Shown: in pieces, positions 1 through 7,698 of the stretch | How positions within the stretch are numbered: the first letter of the stretch is position 1 | How the letters are laid out: the number at the start of each line of letters is the position of its first letter | From: Alphaproteobacteria bacterium MarineAlpha11_Bin1 | Lineage (GTDB): Bacteria; Pseudomonadota; Alphaproteobacteria; MPNO01; UBA830 | Direction of reading: 5' to 3' | Assembly: GCA_002937455.1 (NCBI GenBank) | Contig: PTJZ01000016.1 | Location: forward strand, 1-29,336 | DNA: 29,336 nucleotides | The notes under the pieces: model-generated | What the model was told of the DNA's origin: nothing | What the model saw: only the letters and a program-made list of their open reading frames with translations | The model's database searches: none | Position numbers and translations under genes: made by a program

Positions 1-1
1 C

Positions 2-61
2 GGTTCCAAGGCATTTGAGTTCATCTGGAAGAGGGGCAGGCCAAAAGCCGGGGGCGGCTGA
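2..61 (+). CDS. C-terminal tail of a protein entering from the left edge (partial)
   Basis: The frame beginning at base 2 is open for 19 codons and stops at TGA 59-61, giving a basic tail that ends KRGRPKAGGG. The start lies outside the window and the family cannot be recognised from 19 residues. The stop codon falls inside a GC-rich hairpin followed by eight T residues, the usual position for a gene end, which is the main support for reading this as coding. Confidence 0.35.
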   Translation, partial: GSKAFEFIWKRGRPKAGGG

Positions 62-74
62 GGCCATTTTTTTT
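39..74 (+). terminator. Rho-independent terminator
   Basis: GGCC (39-42) pairs with GGCC (62-65) and AGCC (46-49) pairs with GGCT (56-59), separated by a small AAA/GA internal loop. The structure is followed by ATTTTTTTT (66-74). A GC-rich stem plus T-tract is the classic intrinsic terminator on the plus strand, and it would end the gene entering from the left. Confidence 0.7.
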
Positions 75-100
75 GCCCAAATTCCGTCATGAAATATACT
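73..100 (+). promoter_or_regulatory. Possible sigma70-type promoter before the hairpin region
   Basis: TTGCCC (73-78) and TATACT (95-100) are separated by 16 bases and resemble -35 and -10 boxes (4/6 and 5/6 matches to consensus). Transcription would start near 107, just before a 12-bp GC-rich stem. The -35 box overlaps the T-tract of the upstream terminator. This is pattern matching only. Confidence 0.35.
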
Positions 101-106
101 CTAAAC

Positions 107-250
107 AAGTACGCGTCCCGGCGCATGGGTGGGTCGGAACGCCGGGACGCGATTTGGTCAGCGCAGTTTACATAGAACTGCAGCGGCCTGGGTGATGCCG
201 CAATACAACTTGTAGAAGCTTCTTCGCGAATCACAACAACAGGTTGTGGT
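107..250 (+). ncRNA. Candidate structured non-coding RNA (five consecutive hairpins)
   Basis: Five stems lie in series. CGCGTCCCGGCG (112-123) pairs perfectly with 140-151 around a 16-nt loop. GCAGTT (163-168) pairs with 176-181. GCGGC (183-187) pairs with 197-201. The palindromes AGAAGCTTCT (214-223) and TTCGCGAA (223-230) overlap. CACAAC (232-237) pairs with GTTGTG (243-248). No convincing reading frame covers the region, and a promoter-like pair sits just upstream. No match to tmRNA, SRP RNA, RNase P or a known riboswitch was recognised. It could instead be DNA-level structure such as an intergenic repeat. Strand and end points are inferred. Confidence 0.35.
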
Positions 251-525
251 TATTCCGTCTTCTCCATGCCCACCGCGCTCCGGTATTGACCGTTGGTGAG
301 GTATTCCAGACATTAAATTTCTGGAATCTCCATATAATTTTTGGGCGTATGTCGAGACACGGGATACAACGAGATAAAAAAGCCTACCGCAGGTTCACAA
401 TGAAATTGAACGCGATGCAAACCTCAAAATGGATATCTACTGCCTGATTAGGCACCGCAACAATATAAAGCTCAACTCATTACTACTTTATTGCGAGTGT
501 GATAAAATATAATTTCGCGAATCTT
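251..525. other. Intergenic stretch with no recognised gene
   Basis: Short open frames exist here but none shows family motifs, a ribosome binding site or protein-like composition. The stretch is AT-rich towards 460-525, downstream of the minus-strand reductase gene. No clear intrinsic terminator for that gene was seen. Confidence 0.5.
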
Positions 526-1437
526 TCAGTTTTCGAGTCTCTTCTGCGCTTCGCAAACGTCGACATCTGCGGCGCGTTCAAATACCCGTATTATCTGAGA
601 AATATCGACATCTTCGCCCAACTCGTTCAAGGCCATTCGGAATACTTCTCGCGCATAATTTCCAGTTGTCAGAGGCGCTTTCATATCCTGTCCGAGCTTG
701 GTCGCAAGGGTCAAGTCCTTATGCATCAATGCAAGTCCAAAGCCCTGCTCTACCCTCCCGGGTATAATGTGGGTTGGCAGTGTCGTATCGGCGATGTAGC
801 CCCTCGCCGAACCCTTCGCAAGTATCTCTGAAAATCGCATCGGCTCGATTCCGATTTTTGTTGCCAACGCCAGTCCCTCGAATGTAGCCAAACGTATACA
901 AGACGAAATCATGTTATTTATCAATTTCATGGAATGCCCCGCTCCGATATCGCCCGCGTGAAAGATATTCGGACTAATTGCTTCAAGGTGGGGCTTTACA
1001 TTTTCGAAAACATCTGCGGGTGCGCCAATCATGATCGCGATCGTTCCCGCCTCCGCGCCAGCAACACCGCCCGAAACCGGTGCATCTATGAGAGAAACTC
1101 CGTCTTCGTTTAGACGCGTCGACATGTCCTTCGTGACCAAGGGATCACCGGTTGTCATATCCGCAATGAGCATTCCTGCCGAAAGGTTGTTTTTTAGACC
1201 ATCGGATCCGAAAATCACCTCCTCGACCTGAGCAGAAGTCGGAAGACAAGTGATGATAAGTTGTGCCCCCGAGGCCGCAATTCCATTGGGTCCATTCGCT
1301 GCAATAGCCCCTTCCGCAACCACCGATTGGACTGCCGCCGGATTCAGATCCCATACGTAGAGGGTGTGATCTTTTAAAAGACGACGTGCCAGAGGCGCTC
1401 CCATATTTCCAAGGCCGATGAAGCCAATATCGGTCAA
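526..1437 (-). CDS. NAD(P)-dependent oxidoreductase, 3-hydroxyisobutyrate dehydrogenase family
   Basis: This 303-residue protein belongs to the beta-hydroxyacid dehydrogenase superfamily. It starts with a Rossmann dinucleotide loop GLGNMG (residues 8-13), carries the substrate-binding signature APVSGG (119-124), and has the catalytic Lys171 in the context GHSMKLINN. The length is normal for the family, which oxidises 3-hydroxy acids or reduces the corresponding semialdehydes with NAD(P). The start is TTG at 1437, preceded by GGGAGAAATACT, which provides the ribosome binding site. It is the last gene of a minus-strand catabolic series, 30 bases after the metallo-hydrolase, so co-transcription is likely. 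The exact substrate (3-hydroxyisobutyrate, tartronate semialdehyde or another) cannot be told from sequence. Confidence 0.9.
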   Translation of the reverse strand: MTDIGFIGLGNMGAPLARRLLKDHTLYVWDLNPAAVQSVVAEGAIAANGPNGIAASGAQLIITCLPTSAQVEEVIFGSDGLKNNLSAGMLIADMTTGDPLVTKDMSTRLNEDGVSLIDAPVSGGVAGAEAGTIAIMIGAPADVFENVKPHLEAISPNIFHAGDIGAGHSMKLINNMISSCIRLATFEGLALATKIGIEPMRFSEILAKGSARGYIADTTLPTHIIPGRVEQGFGLALMHKDLTLATKLGQDMKAPLTTGNYAREVFRMALNELGEDVDISQIIRVFERAADVDVCEAQKRLEN

Positions 1438-1467
1438 AGTATTTCTCCCATCTCCTATTTAAAGGCG

Positions 1468-2343
1468 TTAACGCGAAAACTCAAAAATAGGTTTACCATC
1501 CGGCCCACCGGCCACGATGTGTCCACCACCTACATCCGCAAAATGAGCGGGAAGTATCATAGTATCCGTTTCCGCGTGACGATCCACAAAGGCCATCCTG
1601 GTTTTACGTGACAGGTCTGGGTCTTCACAAAATATGCTGGACCACTGTGACTCTGGCACTTGCAATGGGTGATGCATAAGATCACCACAAAAAATACCAT
1701 GAGAACCGGCGTTTTCCGCATGTAAACAGACTGCACCAGGTGTGTGTCCAGGGGTATGTTCCAACCATAGCCCGTGATCAATTTCGTGATCGCCGGATAC
1801 CATCACCGCTTTGCCGGCCTCAACTACGGGAAGGACGCTATCGATGAATGCATCCCGAGCCCAGGCCTGAGATTTGTGCTCTTCTTCCCAATAATCGTAT
1901 TCGGTTTTGTGGAATAGATAGTTTGCGTTGGGAAAAGTGGGCACCCAGCGACCGTCTTCAAGCTTAGTATTCCAGCCAACGTGATCGGTGTGCAAATGGG
2001 TGCACATAACGATATCTATTTGGTCCGGGTTTACACCTTGCGCCCGGAGATTGTCCATCCAGGGCCATTTCTGCTTGTGCCAGCTAGGGCGGACGGGTCG
2101 TTCTTTATCATTACCTACACACGCATCTACCAAGATGGTAAGCCGCTCAGTCCGGATCAAGTAGCTCCGAAAGGCCATGATCACGTTCCCGGTCTCTGGA
2201 TCAATACTGTGCGGCTCAAGCCATCCTCGGTGTGCATCTATTTCCAGCTGCGATGCGTCCGGGTACATTTCCAATGGATCGCGATATACACCCTGCCATT
2301 CCATCACTTCGCCGACAGAAAAATTACCAATCCTCATATCCAT
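1468..2343 (-). CDS. MBL-fold metallo-hydrolase
   Basis: This 291-residue metallo-beta-lactamase-fold hydrolase carries the full metal-binding set: THLHTDHVG (His116, His118, Asp120, His121), His200 in HTPGHTPG, Asp221 in CGD and His267 in PAHF. Such proteins use two Zn ions to hydrolyse esters, lactones, thioesters or similar bonds; the arrangement resembles lactonase-like and quorum-quenching-type members, but the substrate is unknown. There is no signal peptide, so it is cytoplasmic. The ATG at 2343 has GGAGG seven bases upstream; a second ATG two codons later is also possible. It lies directly upstream of the 3-hydroxyisobutyrate-dehydrogenase-like gene. A lactone or ester hydrolysis step before oxidation fits the context (inference). 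Confidence 0.9.
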   Translation of the reverse strand: MDMRIGNFSVGEVMEWQGVYRDPLEMYPDASQLEIDAHRGWLEPHSIDPETGNVIMAFRSYLIRTERLTILVDACVGNDKERPVRPSWHKQKWPWMDNLRAQGVNPDQIDIVMCTHLHTDHVGWNTKLEDGRWVPTFPNANYLFHKTEYDYWEEEHKSQAWARDAFIDSVLPVVEAGKAVMVSGDHEIDHGLWLEHTPGHTPGAVCLHAENAGSHGIFCGDLMHHPLQVPESQWSSIFCEDPDLSRKTRMAFVDRHAETDTMILPAHFADVGGGHIVAGGPDGKPIFEFSR

Positions 2344-2387
2344 TATTCAACCTCCCCCGGGCAATCAAACAAAGCAGAAAATTTCTC

Positions 2388-2617
2388 TCAACAGTAACTT
2401 AACCGCCCATTTTGATTTAAGCAGAGTGCAGCCGGATGACCAAGTAATGCCTCCAGTCGCCCACCAACTTCATCGTTCGGATCGATATAATGACATTTCA
2501 GAACTGTCTTTCCCGACAACCGAGTGGAACCAAATATGCTCACACCCCCTACTACCGGCATTTTGACGGATAACAATCCAGATAAACCATAGTCTATTCT
2601 GGTTACTACAATTTTAA
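2388..2617 (-). pseudogene. Possible decayed coding remnant between hydrolase genes
   Basis: In the 278-base gap between the amidohydrolase and the metallo-hydrolase, one minus-strand frame stays open for about 70 codons, ending at TGA 2388-2390, with a protein-like composition (for example MPVVGGVSIFGS and RLEALLGHPAALC). A loose resemblance to the C-terminal part of class II aldolase/adducin proteins is possible, but the usual NHG motif would be degraded to NQNG. No convincing start or ribosome binding site is present. It may be a gene fragment or a chance frame. Confidence 0.25.
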
Positions 2618-2621
2618 TTTA

Positions 2622-3809
2622 CTACAGACGAAAAAGCTTCCGCGCATTTTCACCCAAGATGTTCCGTTTCTGCATATCGTTCAGAAATTCTAGATCCCAG
2701 ATTACCGACGGGACATCCATGTCAGGCAACGGATAGTTTGATGCATAAATGACTTGGTTGCCCGCGTCGATCGCCTTCATAGTCTTTTCAAGGAGGTAAG
2801 TATCACCCGCCTCAAGTGGCTGAGAGGTGTAATACATATCCCGTAGGTATTCGCTCGGTAGTTTACGTAGTCCGGGAACTTCCGAGGACCTCATCCGGTA
2901 CTCAGAATCAATTCGCTGGTTCACCCATAGGATCCACGCAAGCCCACCTTCCATCCATAGAACGTCAAGATTTGGAAAACGTTCATTCATGGCGTTACAT
3001 AGCCAATTCACGCAATGGACTACATTGTAGAATGGATAACCGATGGCTTGGACCGCTACGAATCGGCTCGGACTCCCGAAAGTAGGGTCGTCCCAGTCGT
3101 AGCCGGTGTGGAATGACAGTACCTTGCCCGCTTCCTGTATCGCGGAGTAGGTCTTGGCATAGACGTTATCATGAACCGCGTTATGTCGAACCGACGTGAC
3201 AAGAAAACCGACGATGCCAGGTACATCTTTGAATTCCTGAACAATACGATAGGACGCTTCCGGGTCATTAAAGGGTAGATAAGCAAATGATTTAAGACGA
3301 ACAGACTCTGAGAGTACTTTCTCGACTAGCCAACGATTATACGCCCTTGCAATCTGTGCTTCAAACTCAACCTGCGGGTGCATGCCCATAAGCATCATCG
3401 GAGTCGGCAATAGAACCGCAATATCGACACCCATAGAGTCCATGCGCTTATGGGCCAGTTGGACATCACGATGCCCTCCATTTCCAGAGGTTTTTTCCAA
3501 CTGCCGGAGCGGTTCTCGCGTTATACGACCTCCTAAATCTTGATAACCAACCCGAGAATAGGGAAAACCGCGCGACTTCCGCGCAACCCCAAGAGCAGAC
3601 ATAGAAAGCTGTCGCATTACAGGATCTTCTATATATTCTAGCAACTCGCGGACGGACTCTGTTTCGTAGTGATGGGAATCAGCGTCAACGATAAAAATAT
3701 CCCTCAAACCACGTTCATCACGTTGTCGCGCGGCATTTGTCAAAAGCTGTGCGGTGTCGAAGTCATCAACTTTCAGGCTATAGATTTCATCACTGGAGGG
3801 TAGCTCCAT
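2622..3809 (-). CDS. Amidohydrolase family protein (amidohydrolase-2 type, TIM barrel)
   Basis: This 395-residue protein has the hallmark N-terminal strand VDADSHHYE (residues 41-49). It also has the mid-protein metal-site region HTGYDWDDP and a C-terminal segment ending NARKLFRL, all typical of the amidohydrolase-2/ACMSD-like TIM-barrel family. That family contains metal-dependent decarboxylases and hydrolases, including those acting on aromatic carboxylates. The usual C-terminal SDYPH motif reads SNYPLPD here (Asn near residue 358 instead of the conserved Asp), so metal binding or catalysis may differ. The ATG at 3809 has AAGAGGA upstream. It lies 29 bases after the dihydroxyphthalate-decarboxylase-like gene, which suggests an operon and a joint role in aromatic or related acid breakdown (inference). 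Confidence 0.85.
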   Translation of the reverse strand: MELPSSDEIYSLKVDDFDTAQLLTNAARQRDERGLRDIFIVDADSHHYETESVRELLEYIEDPVMRQLSMSALGVARKSRGFPYSRVGYQDLGGRITREPLRQLEKTSGNGGHRDVQLAHKRMDSMGVDIAVLLPTPMMLMGMHPQVEFEAQIARAYNRWLVEKVLSESVRLKSFAYLPFNDPEASYRIVQEFKDVPGIVGFLVTSVRHNAVHDNVYAKTYSAIQEAGKVLSFHTGYDWDDPTFGSPSRFVAVQAIGYPFYNVVHCVNWLCNAMNERFPNLDVLWMEGGLAWILWVNQRIDSEYRMRSSEVPGLRKLPSEYLRDMYYTSQPLEAGDTYLLEKTMKAIDAGNQVIYASNYPLPDMDVPSVIWDLEFLNDMQKRNILGENARKLFRL

Positions 3810-3838
3810 TTTGGTCCTCTTTTGTGAAAATCAGTCTT

Positions 3839-4834
3839 TTAGATTTTCGATATATCGAAAGTGGACTCAGCGAACAGGTCTTCCGGCGTCATTAAACGTT
3901 CTGACAATCCGTCGTTATACGAATAACGCGCCAACGCCTCTATTTCGTGCCGGCATTCCTCGATTCCGTATTTCCAGTAATCTGATCCCATCAGCGCTAC
4001 GGTGTCCCGAAGTTCAGCAGCCACCCATGGCAGGGCGACGCTTAGCGCCGCGGTCTTCGCCACATCCTGATACGCGATGTCCCGGGCTTCTAAGAAAGCC
4101 TTATAGAGGCTACCCGGGAGCCAAGGATGCTTTTCGGCAAGATCCTTTCGAAGACCCATCAAATGCATGATTGGGAAAATACCCGTATCACGGTAATACT
4201 CTTTTTCAACAGTTCTGAAGTCCGGGAACAAACGCCCTATGTTTGGCTTTTGAAGGGTATAGCTGGAAGGCTCCCGTGCCGTAGTCAGGGCATCAAGCTC
4301 GCCCGCCTCGAACATCTCGACCAGCGTCCGATCCTCCGGAATAGGTTCGAGGTCGAGACCATCTGGCGCAATGAACGGCGTACGTTCATCGCGGCCCGCC
4401 TCCTCCTGCCCTCCCGATCTCCAGCGTATCTCATTAGATTTAACGCCAAACTGGTCGTCCAAAATACCACGCATCCAGACGGGAGCTGTCATCTGATACT
4501 CGGGCGTACCAACGAGTTTACCTCGCAGGTCCTCTGGTTTGGTGATTCCGCGGTCTGTCCGAATGTAAAAACCGGAATGACGGAACACCCGGCTAACGAA
4601 GGCCGGGATACCAACATAGTCTGCCTTTCCCTGCGACGTTACGCGCATATGGCTTGAAAAGGATAATTCGCAACAATCGAATTCGGCATAACGAAAAGCG
4701 CGGAAAAAAACCTCCTCCGGCTCCATCGGAATGAATGTCACATCGCATCCCTCCACCTCCACCCGACCGTCCTTGATAGCGGCCATACGGTCCATATCGC
4801 CTGCAACAATTGTGATTTGAATATTTTTCGCCAC
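3839..4834 (-). CDS. 4,5-dihydroxyphthalate decarboxylase-like / substrate-binding-fold protein (copy 1)
   Basis: This 331-residue protein belongs to the family annotated either as 4,5-dihydroxyphthalate decarboxylase or as an ABC-type (NMT1/THI5-like) substrate-binding protein. Signature segments are EFDCCELSFSSHM (residues 51-63), YIRTDRGITKPEDLRGK and GIFPIMHLMGLRKD. There is no signal peptide, so it is unlikely to be a periplasmic binding protein and is better read as a cytoplasmic enzyme. The start is GTG at 4834, with GAGG upstream. A paralogue with the same signatures lies at 16163-17137. It probably heads the amidohydrolase gene in one transcript. The substrate is not determinable; true phthalate pathway genes are not visible nearby. 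Confidence 0.85.
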   Translation of the reverse strand: MAKNIQITIVAGDMDRMAAIKDGRVEVEGCDVTFIPMEPEEVFFRAFRYAEFDCCELSFSSHMRVTSQGKADYVGIPAFVSRVFRHSGFYIRTDRGITKPEDLRGKLVGTPEYQMTAPVWMRGILDDQFGVKSNEIRWRSGGQEEAGRDERTPFIAPDGLDLEPIPEDRTLVEMFEAGELDALTTAREPSSYTLQKPNIGRLFPDFRTVEKEYYRDTGIFPIMHLMGLRKDLAEKHPWLPGSLYKAFLEARDIAYQDVAKTAALSVALPWVAAELRDTVALMGSDYWKYGIEECRHEIEALARYSYNDGLSERLMTPEDLFAESTFDISKI

Positions 4835-5192
4835 GTCTTAATACCTCGTCGATTGTTAAATGGTCCTGACAATTTGCCAGTTCATTAAATACGATCCTTA
4901 CACATTCTATAGTCCCTCTTTGATCCCGGCCAGTCTCATTCAATCTGCATCGTCATCGGAGTGACAAACTCCGAACCGAAACTAAATTTTTCCCAAATAA
5001 TTCCGGTGTGTCCGGATAGGTAATAGGTATCGACCTGAAACCTGAGTTTGAAGATCTGCGTATCACTCAATAACAGCGGTCTGTTATATCCAACCAAGAA
5101 CTAGGCTCTAAATCGATCTGATTTTTGTAGTCAAATGGCTAATAATAATTTTTAGAAAGCATAGAACCGCAGTGTCTCCGCGAGAATAACAA
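4835..5192. other. 358-base gap with a possible coding remnant and a palindrome
   Basis: On the minus strand a frame from TTG at 5097 to TGA at 4936 encodes about 53 residues of protein-like composition (including FQVDTYYLSGHTGIIW and FGSEFVTPM). It has no recognisable family and no good ribosome site, so it may be the 3' remnant of a lost gene. The segment also holds the inverted repeat ATAACAG-CGGT-CTGTTAT at 5070-5087. The remainder is AT-rich and could contain the promoter of the minus-strand gene starting at 4834. Confidence 0.35.
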
Positions 5193-6239
5193 TCAGTCTA
5201 TACTAGCGCCAACCCTCTGGGCCGCAGCACGCAATTCCTCCCATGCTTCATCGTTAAGGGTGATCCCATCCGCCGTGCGCTCAATAATACAAACGCGCTC
5301 GGGATCTCCGGCAACCATCACCTGCCGTTCAGTAACGGTAGGCCGTGCTGACTTTACGTACGCTACCGTTGCGTCGATTTCTGCACGAAGCCAGTCAACA
5401 TCTACAAGGCGTTCAGGATCAACCAAGACTGTAAACATGTTATTTACGATACTTTCCTGTCGAGGATTTCCGGGCTGAATAGTTCCACCTCCTGAAAGAC
5501 CACCGGCAAGTAGTTCACACATCAATGCCAAACCGGACCCCTTATAATCACCAAACGGCAGTAGGGATCCCCTCGGATTGTCATATACAACAGACGGGTC
5601 AGTAGAAGGCAGACCCATGTTATCAATTACCAAATTTGGACCAAGTTTTTCCCCTTTCGACATTGCAACTCTCGCCTTACCGAGCGCAATTTTGCTAGTT
5701 GCCATATCAAGCATTGTTGGTGGTGTATTTTCTGTACCCGGAATGGCAATACAGACGGGGTTCGTCACAAACCTCGGTTCCGCGCCGCCCCACGGAGCCA
5801 CAGTTGGAGAGTGATCGGTAACATTGACGAAATGGATAGAAATCAACCCCTCCGCAATTGCGATATCTCCATAGGCGCCTACTCGGCCAATATGATGGGC
5901 ATTCCGAATTGTCATGAGCACAACACCTGTTTCCGCGCATCTCTCAATAGCCCGGTCCATTGCATCTCCGGCAACACGGGGACCGAAACCTCGACCACCG
6001 TCGAACATCAAAATCGCTCCATCGTCTCTGATCAGTCTAACCTCGGTGTTGGGAGTGAGAAGGCCGTTCTCGAAATGGCTTATGTAGGTTGCCACCAAAC
6101 CAACGCCGTGGCTGTCGTGGCCCTTCAAATTAGCTTGAACTAGCGAGTTCGCGACAAGTACCGCCTCTTGGGTCTGACTACCCATGGCCTCAAAAATAGC
6201 GATGATTTTTAACTTCAGGTTATCGGCATCAATGCGCAT
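5193..6239 (-). CDS. Ldh family oxidoreductase (malate/L-lactate dehydrogenase, LDH2/MDH2 type)
   Basis: This protein of about 348 residues belongs to the LDH2/MDH2 family, NAD(P)-dependent 2-hydroxyacid dehydrogenases such as ureidoglycolate, sulfolactate and 2,3-diketogulonate reductases. Seen motifs are GHDSHGVG in the N-terminal part, NAHHIGRVGAYG, the cofactor-binding TMLDMATSKIALGK and FGDYKGSGLALM. The frame is open further upstream to 6290, but that would overlap the preceding gene. The ATG at 6239 (MRIDADNLK) matches the usual family N-terminus and follows the upstream stop codon by 16 bases, so it is preferred. It is coupled to the FAD oxidase gene, forming an oxidation pair for 2-hydroxy or 2-amino acids (inference). 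Confidence 0.9.
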   Translation of the reverse strand: MRIDADNLKLKIIAIFEAMGSQTQEAVLVANSLVQANLKGHDSHGVGLVATYISHFENGLLTPNTEVRLIRDDGAILMFDGGRGFGPRVAGDAMDRAIERCAETGVVLMTIRNAHHIGRVGAYGDIAIAEGLISIHFVNVTDHSPTVAPWGGAEPRFVTNPVCIAIPGTENTPPTMLDMATSKIALGKARVAMSKGEKLGPNLVIDNMGLPSTDPSVVYDNPRGSLLPFGDYKGSGLALMCELLAGGLSGGGTIQPGNPRQESIVNNMFTVLVDPERLVDVDWLRAEIDATVAYVKSARPTVTERQVMVAGDPERVCIIERTADGITLNDEAWEELRAAAQRVGASID

Positions 6240-6255
6240 TTCTTTGTTTCGATTC

Positions 6256-7515
6256 TCAAAACCGCTCAGGACTAAACGGCGAAAGGTCAAAATTTATTTT
6301 TTTACCTCTTGCCAAACCGGCAATTATCTCTCCCGTCACAGCCGCCATCGTAAGCCCCAGATGTCCGTGTCCAAATGCTAAATATAAATTCCTTCTCCCA
6401 GGTAGTCGTCCAATTACTGGAAGACTATCTGGCATTGAGGGCCTATACCCCATCCAGCGCTCGGCCCCCTTTAAATTCAAATCTGGTACGAACGGCTTCG
6501 ATAGTTTCGCCAAAACATCTGCGCGACGCCAGTCAGGCGCTAGATCTAGGCCACCGAATTCCACCGTCCCAACCAAGCGGATACCACCCGTCATTGGAAC
6601 AATACCAAATTTATGGTCACCGACGATGATGGGGCGGCGCATTTCAATTCCCGGATTGGGCAGCCAAAGGTGATATCCCCTCTCAGTTTCGAGCGGAACG
6701 GAAGCACCTACAGATTTTACAAAAGGCTTAGAAAATGCGCCGGCGGCAATGACCAAACCGCCTATCGGAAGATAGGCTCCGTCAGTTAATAGGCGACATG
6801 GCTCACCATCTTCGCGCCTTTCAATACCGGTTACATTGACCTTTACAAATTTACCACCATTTCGTCTGAATAGTTCGAACAGTCTTTGAGACAAATGAAA
6901 CGGATGAGTGATAGAATTAGCGTTGGGCGTAAATACCCCCCGGTGAAGTTTGGGTGAAAGAGATGGTTCAAGTTGACGCATTTCTTCTACGGATAGTTCT
7001 TCAAGTTTAGAGCCACGCCGGCGTCGCAATTCATCTGACAATCGAGATTTTTCCCAAGCTTCTCTTGTACGATAAACATGCAGCTCGCCTGATTGGCGCC
7101 AAATATCCCCTGCATTGGCAGCGGTAATAAGTCCAAGCCATGCGTCATTTGACCGATCAAGTAATGAAGCAAGAGCAAATGAAATTTGTTCAACCTTGTC
7201 GGGTCGAGCGTTAAGCGCGAATTTGAGCAGCCATGGTGCTATCCGATGAAGGTAACGCCATCTAACAACCAGCGGTCCCATTGGGTCTAGCAGCATGCTG
7301 GGAACCGCGCGCATGATTCCAGGTGTCGCGATAGGCACAACGGAGTCAATTTGGATCAGCCCAGCATTCCCAAAAGACGTCCCCGTGCCTGGATCGAGCC
7401 TATCAACAAGGGTAACATCAAACCCCTCCCTCTGCAGCGAAACAGCGCAACAAAGTCCGACAACACCTGCACCCAATATTGTAAAATGTTGTTTTATTTC
7501 AGAAAGTCCTGTCAA
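6256..7515 (-). CDS. FAD-dependent oxidoreductase, D-amino-acid dehydrogenase (DadA-like)
   Basis: This 419-residue protein has an N-terminal FAD Rossmann motif ILGAGVVGLCCAVSLQ followed by the DAO-family patch GTSFGNAGLI. A second cluster near the C-terminus, GHGHLGLTMAAVTGE, is the typical closing FAD-contact region. The length and both motifs match DadA-type membrane-associated dehydrogenases and related amine oxidases that deaminate D-amino acids or N-methyl amino acids. The start is TTG at 7515; no better ATG lies near. It is the first gene of the minus-strand series and is divergent from the oxygenase gene, with 183 bases between. The exact substrate is unknown. Confidence 0.88.
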   Translation of the reverse strand: MTGLSEIKQHFTILGAGVVGLCCAVSLQREGFDVTLVDRLDPGTGTSFGNAGLIQIDSVVPIATPGIMRAVPSMLLDPMGPLVVRWRYLHRIAPWLLKFALNARPDKVEQISFALASLLDRSNDAWLGLITAANAGDIWRQSGELHVYRTREAWEKSRLSDELRRRRGSKLEELSVEEMRQLEPSLSPKLHRGVFTPNANSITHPFHLSQRLFELFRRNGGKFVKVNVTGIERREDGEPCRLLTDGAYLPIGGLVIAAGAFSKPFVKSVGASVPLETERGYHLWLPNPGIEMRRPIIVGDHKFGIVPMTGGIRLVGTVEFGGLDLAPDWRRADVLAKLSKPFVPDLNLKGAERWMGYRPSMPDSLPVIGRLPGRRNLYLAFGHGHLGLTMAAVTGEIIAGLARGKKINFDLSPFSPERF

Positions 7516-7528
7516 ATGTTTAACATTT
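7514..7528. promoter_or_regulatory. Inverted repeat at the divergent start region
   Basis: AAATGTT and AACATTT form a perfect 7-bp inverted repeat around a single central base, overlapping the TTG start of the DadA-like gene. Its place in the divergent intergenic region makes it an operator candidate, but short AT-rich repeats also arise by chance. Confidence 0.25.
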
Positions 7529-7698
7529 CTGATTCCGATACCCGCTCAGGATGCATTGTTAATAAGGCGAAGTCCAACCAGTAAATTTGACCCCGGCATA
7601 ATTTTAAGTACCTATTTAGATATCAATACCGGTCGCTACGAGGCAATAGGGTCAATCTTCGTATTGAGTTGATAGATGTCGGACGTTAGGGTTGCAAT

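Noticed and set aside
244..447. 67-codon plus-strand frame near the left edge
   Set aside because: No ribosome site, no family, and overlap with the last hairpin of the structured region.
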